IMG/VR virus record: IMGVR_UViG_3300047491_000645
Span: 1 to 37,234 of that record
Strand: one strand, 5' to 3'
Length of the DNA stretch: 37,234 bases
From: a virus
The position numbers and the translations under genes were made by a program. Under the pieces are notes generated by a model, which was not told where the DNA came from, searched no databases, and was given only the letters and a program-made list of their open reading frames with translations. Each line of letters opens with the position of its first letter. Within the stretch, counting starts at the first letter, position 1. Positions 23,916 to 30,498 of the stretch are shown in pieces.

Positions 23916-25467
23916 GGTTGACTTGGGAGCCGCAGGCTTGCCAGGTGTGAAGTATATTTACGGCGGTAATATCCGCCGACTTGAAACTAAATCAGGAAAT
24001 ATTATACGGCTAAAGGCATTGCCTTGGAAGCTAAAAAGCGATGATATTATAAAAATATCTTCGGAGCTAAAAGTATTGCCTTCAGACCTCGAAAATGTTT
24101 TTATAAAATTGCATGATGCTTTTGAGGAAGCCCCGCCAGAGAAGAAGCGTGGAACTACACAGACGAGGATGATACCGTCTTGGGAAGATGTAGTTAAGTA
24201 TGACGCGAAAGGTGATGCGAAAGGCTTGAATCATCAGTTGATTGCAAAACTGCTAGCTGAGAACTGTGCCAGAATAGGAGATATTATTCTTAAAGTTGAG
24301 AATAATATTGGTACTATTCTAACCAAGGAAGAGCTTAAAATCCTGATCCTTAACGGATTGAAGTCGGCTCATGCCGAAGATTTGTACGGCATGACTACTT
24401 ACCAGCTGGTAAGAGATCAGCTTTTGCCTCTGATTCCCCAGAAGGAGCTAGGTTCTATACTTGGAAAGCTACCTGTTAAGAACGGTGTCCTGGATATCCA
24501 GAGTGGACGTATTGTGCCAGTCGATGGTATCTATATGAAAACTATGGAAGTGGCCTATAATCCTGAGGCTACATCCTGTCCAAAGATATCCAAGATATTA
24601 GACAATATGTTCTTGCCGGAGCAGAAGGAACTAGTTCTATCTGTAATAGGAGCAGCTATTTCTGGGCGTCGTGCACCATTCGTGCTGTGCTTATCTGGTG
24701 CTGGTAGGAATGGTAAGTCCATCTTAAGAGAGCTATTGGAGTCCTTGATGATGCAGCTTATAACCACGGAGAAGCTGGAGAACCTAAACAAGGACTTCGT
24801 GAATGGGGTATTCCTAGGCAAGCGTATATCCTGGAATACTGAGGTCAGCTCTACCAGGAAGTTTACGGAGGAGATAAAAGAAATCACTGGCGGCACTACG
24901 ATTCAGGTTAGGAAAAAGTTCGTGGATGGCGAGCTGCAGTATCCATTGCAGATGGTAGCTATAATAGATACCAATAGCCCTCCGCACTTTGATGAGTCAC
25001 AAGCTATTAATGATCGTGTTAGATTTATTAATATGCCTAGGACTTTCGTCTATGACCTGAGTGGTGCCGCTAATGAGGTACTCATAGACCCCAACCTTGT
25101 GGAAAACTGGAAAGCCGAGTTGCCAGCCTTCTTGAATATGCTGCTGCCATACGCCCAGCATTTCTTGGACCATGGCCATCTGAAGCAGGATATCTCTGGC
25201 ACTGTAGCGCAGTTGCGTGAGCGTAGCAATTTGCTATCTGGATTTATTCTAGATTGGTGCGATACATCAGATTATAATCGCTCGGTATCGATTCAGACTT
25301 TCCAGAAGTACTACGTGAAATACGCTAAAAGCAAAAATGTAGCTGCTCCAGAAGTCGACCATCTGAGGTATAAACTGAGGAACGATTTCGGTCTACAGGT
25401 TCGAGGCATGACGGTTCAAGGCGTTAGTATAAGGAAGGAGCTGAGGTTACCTGTGGATGAGGAATAA
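23908..25467 (+). CDS. D5-like SF3 replicative helicase
   Basis: Starts at a TTG 8 bases after AGGAGG, overlapping the primase stop. 519 residues. Residues 200-400 carry the superfamily 3 helicase core: Walker A GAGRNGKS (264-271), a Walker B-like RISWNTE (306-312), the long PLQMVAIIDTNSPPHF with motif C (346-361) and the arginine finger NDRVRFINMPR (368-378). The N-terminal part (D5_N-like) and a C-terminal winged-helix-like end (YYVKYAKSKNVAAPEVDHLR) complete the D5 layout. It unwinds the viral genome and works with the adjacent primase. Confidence 0.9.
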   Translation: MSEVDLGAAGLPGVKYIYGGNIRRLETKSGNIIRLKALPWKLKSDDIIKISSELKVLPSDLENVFIKLHDAFEEAPPEKKRGTTQTRMIPSWEDVVKYDAKGDAKGLNHQLIAKLLAENCARIGDIILKVENNIGTILTKEELKILILNGLKSAHAEDLYGMTTYQLVRDQLLPLIPQKELGSILGKLPVKNGVLDIQSGRIVPVDGIYMKTMEVAYNPEATSCPKISKILDNMFLPEQKELVLSVIGAAISGRRAPFVLCLSGAGRNGKSILRELLESLMMQLITTEKLENLNKDFVNGVFLGKRISWNTEVSSTRKFTEEIKEITGGTTIQVRKKFVDGELQYPLQMVAIIDTNSPPHFDESQAINDRVRFINMPRTFVYDLSGAANEVLIDPNLVENWKAELPAFLNMLLPYAQHFLDHGHLKQDISGTVAQLRERSNLLSGFILDWCDTSDYNRSVSIQTFQKYYVKYAKSKNVAAPEVDHLRYKLRNDFGLQVRGMTVQGVSIRKELRLPVDEE

Positions 25468-25511
25468 AATTCTAAAAACGAAATAAAAAAACATAAAAAC
25501 GATAGCAGGAG

Positions 25512-25542
25512 CCTAGAAATTTTAGGTTTTTTTATCTTTTTT
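25512..25542 (+). terminator. Oligo-T terminator after the helicase gene
   Basis: A small hairpin around CCTAGAAATTTTAGG is followed by TTTTTTT, ATC and TTTTTT. Archaeal transcription stops on such T tracts. The region 25468-25675 holds no gene but is very AT-rich. Confidence 0.7.
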
Positions 25543-25598
25543 ACGTTTTAGTAAATATATACGAGACTAATAGGATTTTATGAAATATTGTATTTTTG

Positions 25599-25640
25599 TA
25601 TATATGGTTTTGACCGATTTGTAAAAAACGTAAAAATCGG
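25599..25640 (+). promoter_or_regulatory. TATA-type promoter and inverted repeat before the cysteine-cluster gene
   Basis: TATATAT at 25599-25605 would place the transcription start near 25629. That falls inside an inverted repeat CCGATTT (25614-25620) and AAATCGG (25634-25640), a plausible operator over the start site. Poly-A stretches with ACGTAAAA surround it. Confidence 0.5.
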
Positions 25641-25675
25641 CACCTACAGAAGCAGACTGGGAGTTTGATGTAAAA

Positions 25676-26371
25676 ATGACATTTGACTGGAGTAAGATAC
25701 AGAATACAGACATGTTCTTAGCGTGTATGCAGATCGCTTTTACCTGTGAACGCTGTGGAAAATGCTGTACTGGGATGAGTGGAATCGCTTTGAATAGCGT
25801 GGATGTAGCCAGGATGGCCAAGCATCTAGGCATGGAAAAGAATGACTTCTTGCGGCAGTATACTGAAGCTAGCAGTAAGATAAAGACAGATCGCTGGTAT
25901 AAGACCGTAGGTGAAGATAAGAAGTGCCCCTTCCTGGGAGAAGGAGGATGTATGCAGTACGAAGGACGCGGTCAGGTTTGTCGTCACTATCCTTTCTATA
26001 GCGTACCTTGCGTTACTACTTTAAGGAATCATAAGCCTATTGCGTTATTTCCTAAGTGCCATGGGATGATTAGTAGCTTCATCGAGATACTTACTTTTGC
26101 CTTGACCATGGACCCTAAGGATCGCGATAGAATCCTGGCCAACCAACTTGTGCCCAGGTTGTGTTTCTTGCATATGATGCTGGCTGTGGGTACGCAGGAT
26201 GTGGTAGTAGACCGTCTGATTAAGGAGATTGGTCTCGCGAACATGCCACCAGAAGCGGCGCTTAAACAGGATGCTTGGATGTATGCAGCAGCAGTTATCG
26301 CTTTATGGGGAGAACGAAAGATACAGAATGCTTTAATGGGGCTGAGAGAAATTGTCACAACTAGTGCTTGA
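25676..26371 (+). CDS. YkgJ-like cysteine-cluster protein
   Basis: 231 residues. The N-terminal half has the YkgJ pattern: CERCGKCC (C24, C27, C30, C31), then KKCPFLGEGGC and GQVCRHYPF, which bind zinc or an iron-sulphur cluster in the family. The C-terminal half is helical without a clear match. The gene follows the SF3 helicase after a terminator and its own promoter, and overlaps the exonuclease gene. The role is unknown in this family; a redox- or metal-dependent partner of replication is possible. Ribosome binding site is weak (GATGTAAAA). Confidence 0.78.
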   Translation: MTFDWSKIQNTDMFLACMQIAFTCERCGKCCTGMSGIALNSVDVARMAKHLGMEKNDFLRQYTEASSKIKTDRWYKTVGEDKKCPFLGEGGCMQYEGRGQVCRHYPFYSVPCVTTLRNHKPIALFPKCHGMISSFIEILTFALTMDPKDRDRILANQLVPRLCFLHMMLAVGTQDVVVDRLIKEIGLANMPPEAALKQDAWMYAAAVIALWGERKIQNALMGLREIVTTSA

Positions 26372-26957
26372 TATCGAGACTATTCCATTACCAAAGGAAA
26401 GGATCAAGGAGTATAAAGAACAGTTTGAGCCAAAGGCTACAACGAGAGCTAGTAAAAAGAAGAAGTCTAGCTTAGGAGGACTTCATTGGCTAACCGGTCG
26501 CGTAGTAGTGGCCGGGGTTAAGCCTATAGGCCGCGATTCGGTTGTGTTCGCGGATGAAGACGAGGCAGTAATCTTTGCAGGGCTGGTAGAATACCTTCGC
26601 GATCATGTACCGGTATCGGTAATCACATATAATGGTAAAGCCTTCGATTTGCCATTTCTGCGTATGCGCGGAGCGCTTTATGGGTACGACATGACTGAGG
26701 TACTCCCATATGATAGATATTCAAAATACCATTATGATATCTATGAGGTGCTAGGAGGAAAGTGGGTTATGTCCGCGAAGCTCGCGGAGGTAGCCTGGCA
26801 CTTCGGCCTGGAGACAATTTCGGATACAGGAGCCGATGTAGAGCGCCAGTACAAGGAAGGAGACTGGGAGGGGATCATAAACCACAATATCGGAGACCTG
26901 GTTACTACCGAGGAACTATATAAGCGAATCAACCGTCGAACCGATAGGTATAAATAG
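26352..26957 (+). CDS. DnaQ-like 3'-5' exonuclease
   Basis: 201 residues from a TTG start that overlaps the previous gene by 20 bases. Catalytic motifs: LDIET (D7, E9), TYNGKAFDLPFL for exo II and HNIGDLVTTEELY for exo III, a predicted PolB-like exonuclease of the RNase H fold. GADVERQYKEGDW precedes exo III. As the viral polymerase already carries proofreading, this second exonuclease may serve in repair, recombination or host nucleic-acid degradation. Confidence 0.82.
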   Translation: MSQLVLDIETIPLPKERIKEYKEQFEPKATTRASKKKKSSLGGLHWLTGRVVVAGVKPIGRDSVVFADEDEAVIFAGLVEYLRDHVPVSVITYNGKAFDLPFLRMRGALYGYDMTEVLPYDRYSKYHYDIYEVLGGKWVMSAKLAEVAWHFGLETISDTGADVERQYKEGDWEGIINHNIGDLVTTEELYKRINRRTDRYK

Positions 26958-27508
26958 GATTGGCACCATTAGTATATTGGAGGTAAGTTGCCTCCAAGCG
27001 CCGGGGTGTTTGTCCCGAAAGGGTTAAATACCCAGGACGCGTATAAGGAATTGTTAAGTTCGCCCCGCGGGCGCCGCCGGCGCGTTCTCCCCGCCTTTTA
27101 TCGGGGGGCTTGCCCCTGCGTTTCGCGGTTCCTCCCCTCGGCTGGGCTTCGGTCCAGTCAGGGTCTCCCCCTCTTTTTCGTGGGGGTGCGGGTTTGTGAC
27201 CGCTGAGGACTGCTCCGTTCCCTTGGGGCTTTTGAGGGACTTTCTCCTCAAAGGCGATGGCACCGCAACAACACGCGGGCGATAACGCGGGGAATTAAAC
27301 AGCAGTGATCCTGGCTTCTTCTGCCTTTCTCCTTTCTCTCCTTTTCCTTTCTTCTCCTTTCCTTTCTCGGTTGTGAAGGCAGTTCTTTTTGAAAGAACCA
27401 GGATCTTTTCTGGACTAACCCCTTGTGGGATGAAGTTAGGCAACTAACTTCCACTTTTCTGCAAGAATTCGCCGATTACGATGAGTTCCAGATGAGGTGA
27501 AACAAATT
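26958..27508 (+). other. GC-rich, hairpin-rich noncoding region with pyrimidine tract
   Basis: Nearly 550 bases without a credible gene. Hairpins seen: TTGGAGG/CCTCCAA (26977-26997), CTGGGC-TTCG-GTCCAG (27142-27157, UUCG-type tetraloop), GTTCTTT-TTG-AAAGAAC (27382-27398) and GAAGTTAG-GCAA-CTAACTTC (27432-27451, GNRA loop). A pyrimidine-only tract, broken by single G, runs about 27315-27368 and is enclosed by GATCCTGG (27307) and CCAGGATC (27398). The stable tetraloops suggest a structured RNA, but an origin of replication is also possible. It sits between the replication module and the GNT-poor island. Confidence 0.5.
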
Positions 27509-27718
27509 ATGTCTCCAATGCCCAAGACCCGTAAACAAGCGGGACTGCCTACGTACCACACGGTAATCGTCGGACAATCTGCTCCCAGGGACTACATCCC
27601 TGTCGAGCAGGTACCTGACGAGTACCGCGACCCCATCGTAACTGACACCGTACCAACTGACGACTACTTCCTGGAACCGTCTTCGAAGTCCAAGTCGGGA
27701 GTACTCTCCTACTTCTGA
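27509..27718 (+). CDS. Small hypothetical protein (69 aa), left end of the GNT-poor island
   Basis: Start at the ATG at 27509, 10 bases after GAGGTG; the GTG within that site is not the start. 69 residues, rich in Pro, Asp and Thr (YIPVEQVPDEYRDPIVTD), with no motif. Codon use already follows the island: Asp only as GAC, few T-ending G-codons. GNT occurs three times, one in frame. Possibly a disordered adaptor. Function unknown. Confidence 0.6.
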   Translation: MSPMPKTRKQAGLPTYHTVIVGQSAPRDYIPVEQVPDEYRDPIVTDTVPTDDYFLEPSSKSKSGVLSYF

Positions 27719-27763
27719 CTTCTTCGAGACGCCTGATAAGAATACAAATAAGAGGTGAATATA

Positions 27764-28216
27764 ATGCAACGCGAAGAAATAATACTTCAACTTTGGGAGG
27801 ACGGCAAGTGCCTTATTGAATTGAACAAATTAGGGCATAAGGACGCTTTTAATGTATTAGCATTAATCTTCAAGGACTCTTTTAATGACTTTCTTCGCGA
27901 AGCACGCAGGCGAAGGACTAACTACATAGCACGACAAAAACGTAATGCCAGAAAGCGGGAAATTCAGGCATGCAAAACCGAATATGGCGGCCTCTTTACT
28001 TCTGAACTTAAAAATAAAATTCGTGCCAAATATGACTATTCTTGTGTAATTTGCGGGGAGCATTCTCAGTCTCTTCACGTACATCATATAGACTACGACA
28101 AACTCAATTGTAGCGAGTCTAATCTCATACCTTTATGCATGAAACATCATGCACAGACGACCTTCGGCGAAAGGACGTATTGGACTAAATACTTGAAACA
28201 ATATATAAAGGACTGA
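27764..28216 (+). CDS. HNH endonuclease of the island (150 aa)
   Basis: 150 residues from the ATG at 27764, with AGAGGTGAAT upstream. The N-terminal half is helical and very basic (RRRRTNYIARQKRNARKR), likely DNA-binding. The nuclease is in the last 60 residues: CVIC (C94, C97), LHVHHIDYDKLNC with H107/H108, N120 and LCMKHHAQ. It is different in build from the HNH gene at 4039. Probably a free-standing homing endonuclease. Only one GNT in 453 bases. Confidence 0.85.
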   Translation: MQREEIILQLWEDGKCLIELNKLGHKDAFNVLALIFKDSFNDFLREARRRRTNYIARQKRNARKREIQACKTEYGGLFTSELKNKIRAKYDYSCVICGEHSQSLHVHHIDYDKLNCSESNLIPLCMKHHAQTTFGERTYWTKYLKQYIKD

Positions 28217-28232
28217 ACTTTTTAGCATTACA

Positions 28233-28240
28233 TTTATATA
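28233..28240 (+). promoter_or_regulatory. TATA box before the M41-like peptidase gene
   Basis: TTTATATA, centre 26-27 bases before the ATG at 28263. By archaeal spacing the transcript would start at or near the start codon, leaving the GGAGG at 28250-28254 outside it. Confidence 0.65.
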
Positions 28241-28262
28241 CATAGAAAGGAGGTAAGTAGCT

Positions 28263-28691
28263 ATGGCAAAACTCACTGACATTCAATTGACAGCAATCCA
28301 CGAAATTGGACATACTTTAATTGCCCAGAAGTATGGCATTAAAGTCTTTGAAGTCGTCATCGAATCTGGAGGAGACTCGGGGTATGCAGACATTGACGAA
28401 TACACTGCACCTCATCAAGTCGCACTTCAAATCGGACTTGCCGGCTTCATCGCCGAGGAATTAGCACATGGACGCGAGCCTGACTACAAACACTTCCAGA
28501 CTGAGCCCCAGTATGAGGACGACAGAAATGACGTCGCCGACGTCCTGGAGAATATGCGCGAGGCAATTGCAGTCCCAATAGCAATCCGTGAAGTAACCAA
28601 GCATCTTACTTCTCCTCGCGTCGCACAGACCAGCAAGCGTCTCGCGAAGAGACTGGCCAGACATAAGAGAATCATAATCAACAAGGAGTAA
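28263..28691 (+). CDS. M41 (FtsH-type) peptidase-like zinc protease
   Basis: 142 residues. AIHEIGHTLIAQ (H13, E14, H17) is the HExxH zinc motif, and GLAGFIAEELAHG (58-70) matches the conserved helix of the FtsH peptidase domain (A-E-E-x-x-x-G). DRNDVADVL near residue 87 may supply the third ligand, as in FtsH. There is no ATPase domain. A stand-alone FtsH peptidase domain could process virion or host proteins. Both GNT trinucleotides left in the gene lie at Gly-Tyr and Gly-Phe pairs, where no synonymous choice avoids them. Confidence 0.75.
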   Translation: MAKLTDIQLTAIHEIGHTLIAQKYGIKVFEVVIESGGDSGYADIDEYTAPHQVALQIGLAGFIAEELAHGREPDYKHFQTEPQYEDDRNDVADVLENMREAIAVPIAIREVTKHLTSPRVAQTSKRLAKRLARHKRIIINKE

Positions 28692-28696
28692 TGACA

Positions 28697-29056
28697 ATGG
28701 GAATCATCTTAACCGACATTCGCGACGTGCGCGAACTAACACCTGAAGAAGCAGCCGAATACGACGCCGCAATCGCGGAAGCCGAAGCAACCGGCAACGT
28801 CATCGGCGGCTTCCAGGGGGAATTCATTCCCCGGAAGCAGGCACTGGAAATCGTGGACTACTTCGCGGCCTTCAAGGGCGGCATGCCCTTCTTGGCGCAC
28901 TGGGCCAAGTGGCCTGACGCCTACGAAGTCGTCGCGTGGGCGCACGACGACACTGGCGAACTCGTCGACGCCATTCAGGACGAATACGTCGACCGCGCCA
29001 CCATGCGCGCAATCAGGGCGAAGTACCCTGACATCCGCATCTTGGAAATGGCCTAA
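28697..29056 (+). CDS. Acidic hypothetical protein (119 aa)
   Basis: The ATG at 28697 fits the AAGGAG site (9-base spacing); an ATG at 28691 overlapping the previous stop is the alternative. The protein is acidic, with a helix ELTPEEAAEYDAAIAEAEA, a middle QALEIVDYFAAFKGGMPFLA and an HDDTGELVDAIQDEYVDRAT helix. No family recognised. Asp is always GAC and no in-frame GNT codon occurs. The stop codon lies in a short GGCC hairpin loop. Confidence 0.6.
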   Translation: MGIILTDIRDVRELTPEEAAEYDAAIAEAEATGNVIGGFQGEFIPRKQALEIVDYFAAFKGGMPFLAHWAKWPDAYEVVAWAHDDTGELVDAIQDEYVDRATMRAIRAKYPDIRILEMA

Positions 29057-29076
29057 ACGGCCTTTCCTACCTAAAC

Positions 29077-29085
29077 TTTTATATA
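29077..29085 (+). promoter_or_regulatory. TATA box before the HTH nuclease gene
   Basis: TTTTATATA, centre about 28 bases before the ATG at 29109. Implies a very short or absent 5' leader. Confidence 0.65.
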
Positions 29086-29108
29086 CTAATAGATAAGAGG
29101 TGTAATAG

Positions 29109-29564
29109 ATGAACTATAGCGAGGACATGCAAGTGGCCGTAATTGCGGCATACAGAAAAGGACTCAGCGTCGAAGGAGTAGCAAACGAATTAGGCATATC
29201 TTCTGACTCTCAAGTCTGGCATATATTGAGAAAGACAGGAACGCCCATGCGTCCTCAGAACTACAGGAGAAGAGTCTCCTATAATGGCGTATCTTACAGA
29301 AGCTCGTACGAAGTCGCGTACGCAAAGTATCTGGACTTAAATAGTATTAAATATAAATACGAGCCTAGAAAATTTAGAATACAAGGTAATAGTACCTATA
29401 CTCCAGACTTCTATCTTGTAGACTCTAATACTTACGTCGAAATAAAAGGATTCGACGGCGGGAATAACCAGCGAATCCGACGAAGAATCGTCGCGCACAT
29501 GTACGACATACGCATCTTAATCTTAACTAAGTATGACCTTCAGTCTCTTGGAATAATCACCTGA
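29109..29564 (+). CDS. Helix-turn-helix PD-(D/E)XK endonuclease (151 aa)
   Basis: 151 residues. An N-terminal helix-turn-helix (AYRKGLSVEGVANELGISSD, with WHILRKTG) precedes a nuclease core: SSYEVAYAKYLDLN with E68, TPDFYLVDSNTYVEIKG with D100, E111 and K113. The D...E-x-K pattern and the preceding YKYEPRKFRI match a phage homing/restriction nuclease group related to Vsr-like enzymes. The same core is embedded in the gene at 33614. Three GNT in 456 bases. Confidence 0.8.
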   Translation: MNYSEDMQVAVIAAYRKGLSVEGVANELGISSDSQVWHILRKTGTPMRPQNYRRRVSYNGVSYRSSYEVAYAKYLDLNSIKYKYEPRKFRIQGNSTYTPDFYLVDSNTYVEIKGFDGGNNQRIRRRIVAHMYDIRILILTKYDLQSLGIIT

Positions 29565-29572
29565 GCGAAACA

Positions 29573-29581
29573 CTTATATAT
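29573..29581 (+). promoter_or_regulatory. TATA box of a predicted noncoding RNA
   Basis: CTTATATAT, no ATG within the usual distance; instead the structured segment starting near 29601 lies 20-28 bases downstream. Confidence 0.5.
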
Positions 29582-29600
29582 CCACAAGACTACCTACTAT

Positions 29601-29721
29601 CACCGAAAAAGGGGCGAGGGACGAACCCGATGAGACCTGGCAAAATTCGGTGCGATAAATTCTCGCGAGGAAACACAAGACCGGTACTCAGAGCCGACAA
29701 AGACTCTGAGACCGAAAGTCT
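29601..29721 (+). ncRNA. Candidate structured noncoding RNA
   Basis: A TATA box lies at the right distance upstream. The segment starts with CACCGAA (29601-29607), which pairs with TTCGGTG (29646-29652) to close a domain holding GGG-ACGAA-CCC. Then follow the self-complementary CTCGCGAG and a hairpin CTCAGAG (29687-29693)/CTCTGAG (29704-29710). No start codon with a ribosome binding site is present. It may be a viral small RNA or a structured leader of the gene at 29771. I could not match a known RNA family. Confidence 0.4.
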
Positions 29722-29728
29722 TAAATAC
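29720..29728 (+). promoter_or_regulatory. TATA box before the gene at 29771
   Basis: CTTAAATAC; transcript would start near 29750, leaving a leader of about 20 bases that contains GAGGTGA. Confidence 0.5.
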
Positions 29729-29770
29729 CAACGAAGACTAGTATGTATTACAAGTAAGAGGTGAACTACA

Positions 29771-30181
29771 ATGGATAAAACAATGACCGACAAAAACCAA
29801 ATAAGGAACGCCATAAGGAACATAAAAAACGATGGAGAACGCGACTACTTGAGTGACTTAATGGACCACATGGATCGCATAGTCATAAGCAGCATACCCA
29901 AAAACGTCTCCTCCATAAAAGGCGACGCCGGGTACGCCGCTGGCACCATGGACTCCACCTTAGCCACCATAAGGCACAAATTCAGCGACTACGACAGCAA
30001 ATTAATCCCTGACTTACGCATGGCCAGTGTCCGTGACTTGGCCCCCGGCAACAGGCGCTTCATGATAAACTCTGGACGCGCCTACGCCAGTGACGACGGC
30101 AGGAAGGCCTTGAAAGGCTTGGTCGCCTTGGCCTCCATAGCCGCCGCCCAGCGGGATGGCGTCAAAATGCCCTCCCACTGA
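29771..30181 (+). CDS. Hypothetical protein (136 aa), the GNT-rich exception
   Basis: 136 residues, Ser/Asp/Ala-rich helical protein (RNAIRNIKNDGERDYLSDLM, then LKGLVALASIAAAQ). No family recognised. It is the odd gene of the island: about 10 GNT trinucleotides in 411 bases, against none to three in its neighbours, including in-frame GAT codons. That suggests a later arrival or a different time or level of expression. Preceded by GAGGTGAACTACA. Confidence 0.6.
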   Translation: MDKTMTDKNQIRNAIRNIKNDGERDYLSDLMDHMDRIVISSIPKNVSSIKGDAGYAAGTMDSTLATIRHKFSDYDSKLIPDLRMASVRDLAPGNRRFMINSGRAYASDDGRKALKGLVALASIAAAQRDGVKMPSH

Positions 30182-30192
30182 ACACCACAACC

Positions 30193-30200
30193 TTTAAATA
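30193..30200 (+). promoter_or_regulatory. TATA box before the gene at 30250
   Basis: TTTAAATA with CC before it; predicted start of transcription near 30223, leader of about 27 bases with GGAGTGAAATCAA. Confidence 0.5.
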
Positions 30201-30249
30201 GGAAGCAAACCAGTAGTATATTGTGCGATAAACTTAGGAGTGAAATCAA

Positions 30250-30420
30250 ATGCCAAGCATAAATACTTCTATCCCGGACGCCAGTGACAGCAAATTCGAC
30301 GTCGACTCTGGAGACGCCCCTGACCCAGTCGCCATACACGACGCCATATTCATAGTCGCCTCTTCCATAGGCCTCGGCCACTTCGTCATGTCCGACTCCT
30401 CCTTTGGAGTCGGGGCCTAA
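30250..30420 (+). CDS. Small hypothetical protein (56 aa)
   Basis: A 56-residue frame with its own promoter and a GGAGTGAAA site 7 bases upstream. The protein is acidic first (SIPDASDSKFDVDSGDAPDP), then hydrophobic (IHDAIFIVASSIGLGHFVM), which might be a short membrane or interface helix. No GNT trinucleotide occurs in its 171 bases. A hairpin CCGACTCC/GGAGTCGG lies at its 3' end (30392-30413). The overlapping frame on the other strand is a shadow. Confidence 0.55.
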   Translation: MPSINTSIPDASDSKFDVDSGDAPDPVAIHDAIFIVASSIGLGHFVMSDSSFGVGA

Positions 30421-30422
30421 TT

Positions 30423-30443
30423 TCTTCCACATGCTATTACAAT
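30423..30443 (+). promoter_or_regulatory. Promoter/operator element before the gene at 30499
   Basis: TCTTCCAC, AT, GCTATTACAAT, followed by AAG. Third copy of the element found before the polymerase gene. If transcription starts 15-20 bases later, the leader of about 38 bases is free of GNT. Confidence 0.65.
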
Positions 30444-30498
30444 AAGTATAGCTCACAAGTTTCGAACTAAAACTAAACCTAAAGGAGTGAAATCAAAT

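Noticed and set aside
26988-27206. Open frame of 72 residues on the + strand in the GC-rich region
   Set aside because: Arginine- and proline-rich without a known motif, crosses the strong UUCG hairpin and lacks a ribosome binding site.
27054-27443. Open frame of 129 residues on the - strand in the GC-rich region
   Set aside because: Composition is Lys, Pro, Gly and Glu low complexity, part is the pyrimidine tract read backwards, and there is no ribosome binding site or promoter.
29601-29721. Hammerhead ribozyme or tRNA in the folded segment
   Set aside because: GATGAG and GAAA pieces are present but not in the right order with the stems, and no cloverleaf or anticodon arm can be drawn.
30082-30456. 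124-residue frame on the - strand
   Set aside because: It lies opposite two + strand genes that have promoters and ribosome binding sites; no start signals of its own.
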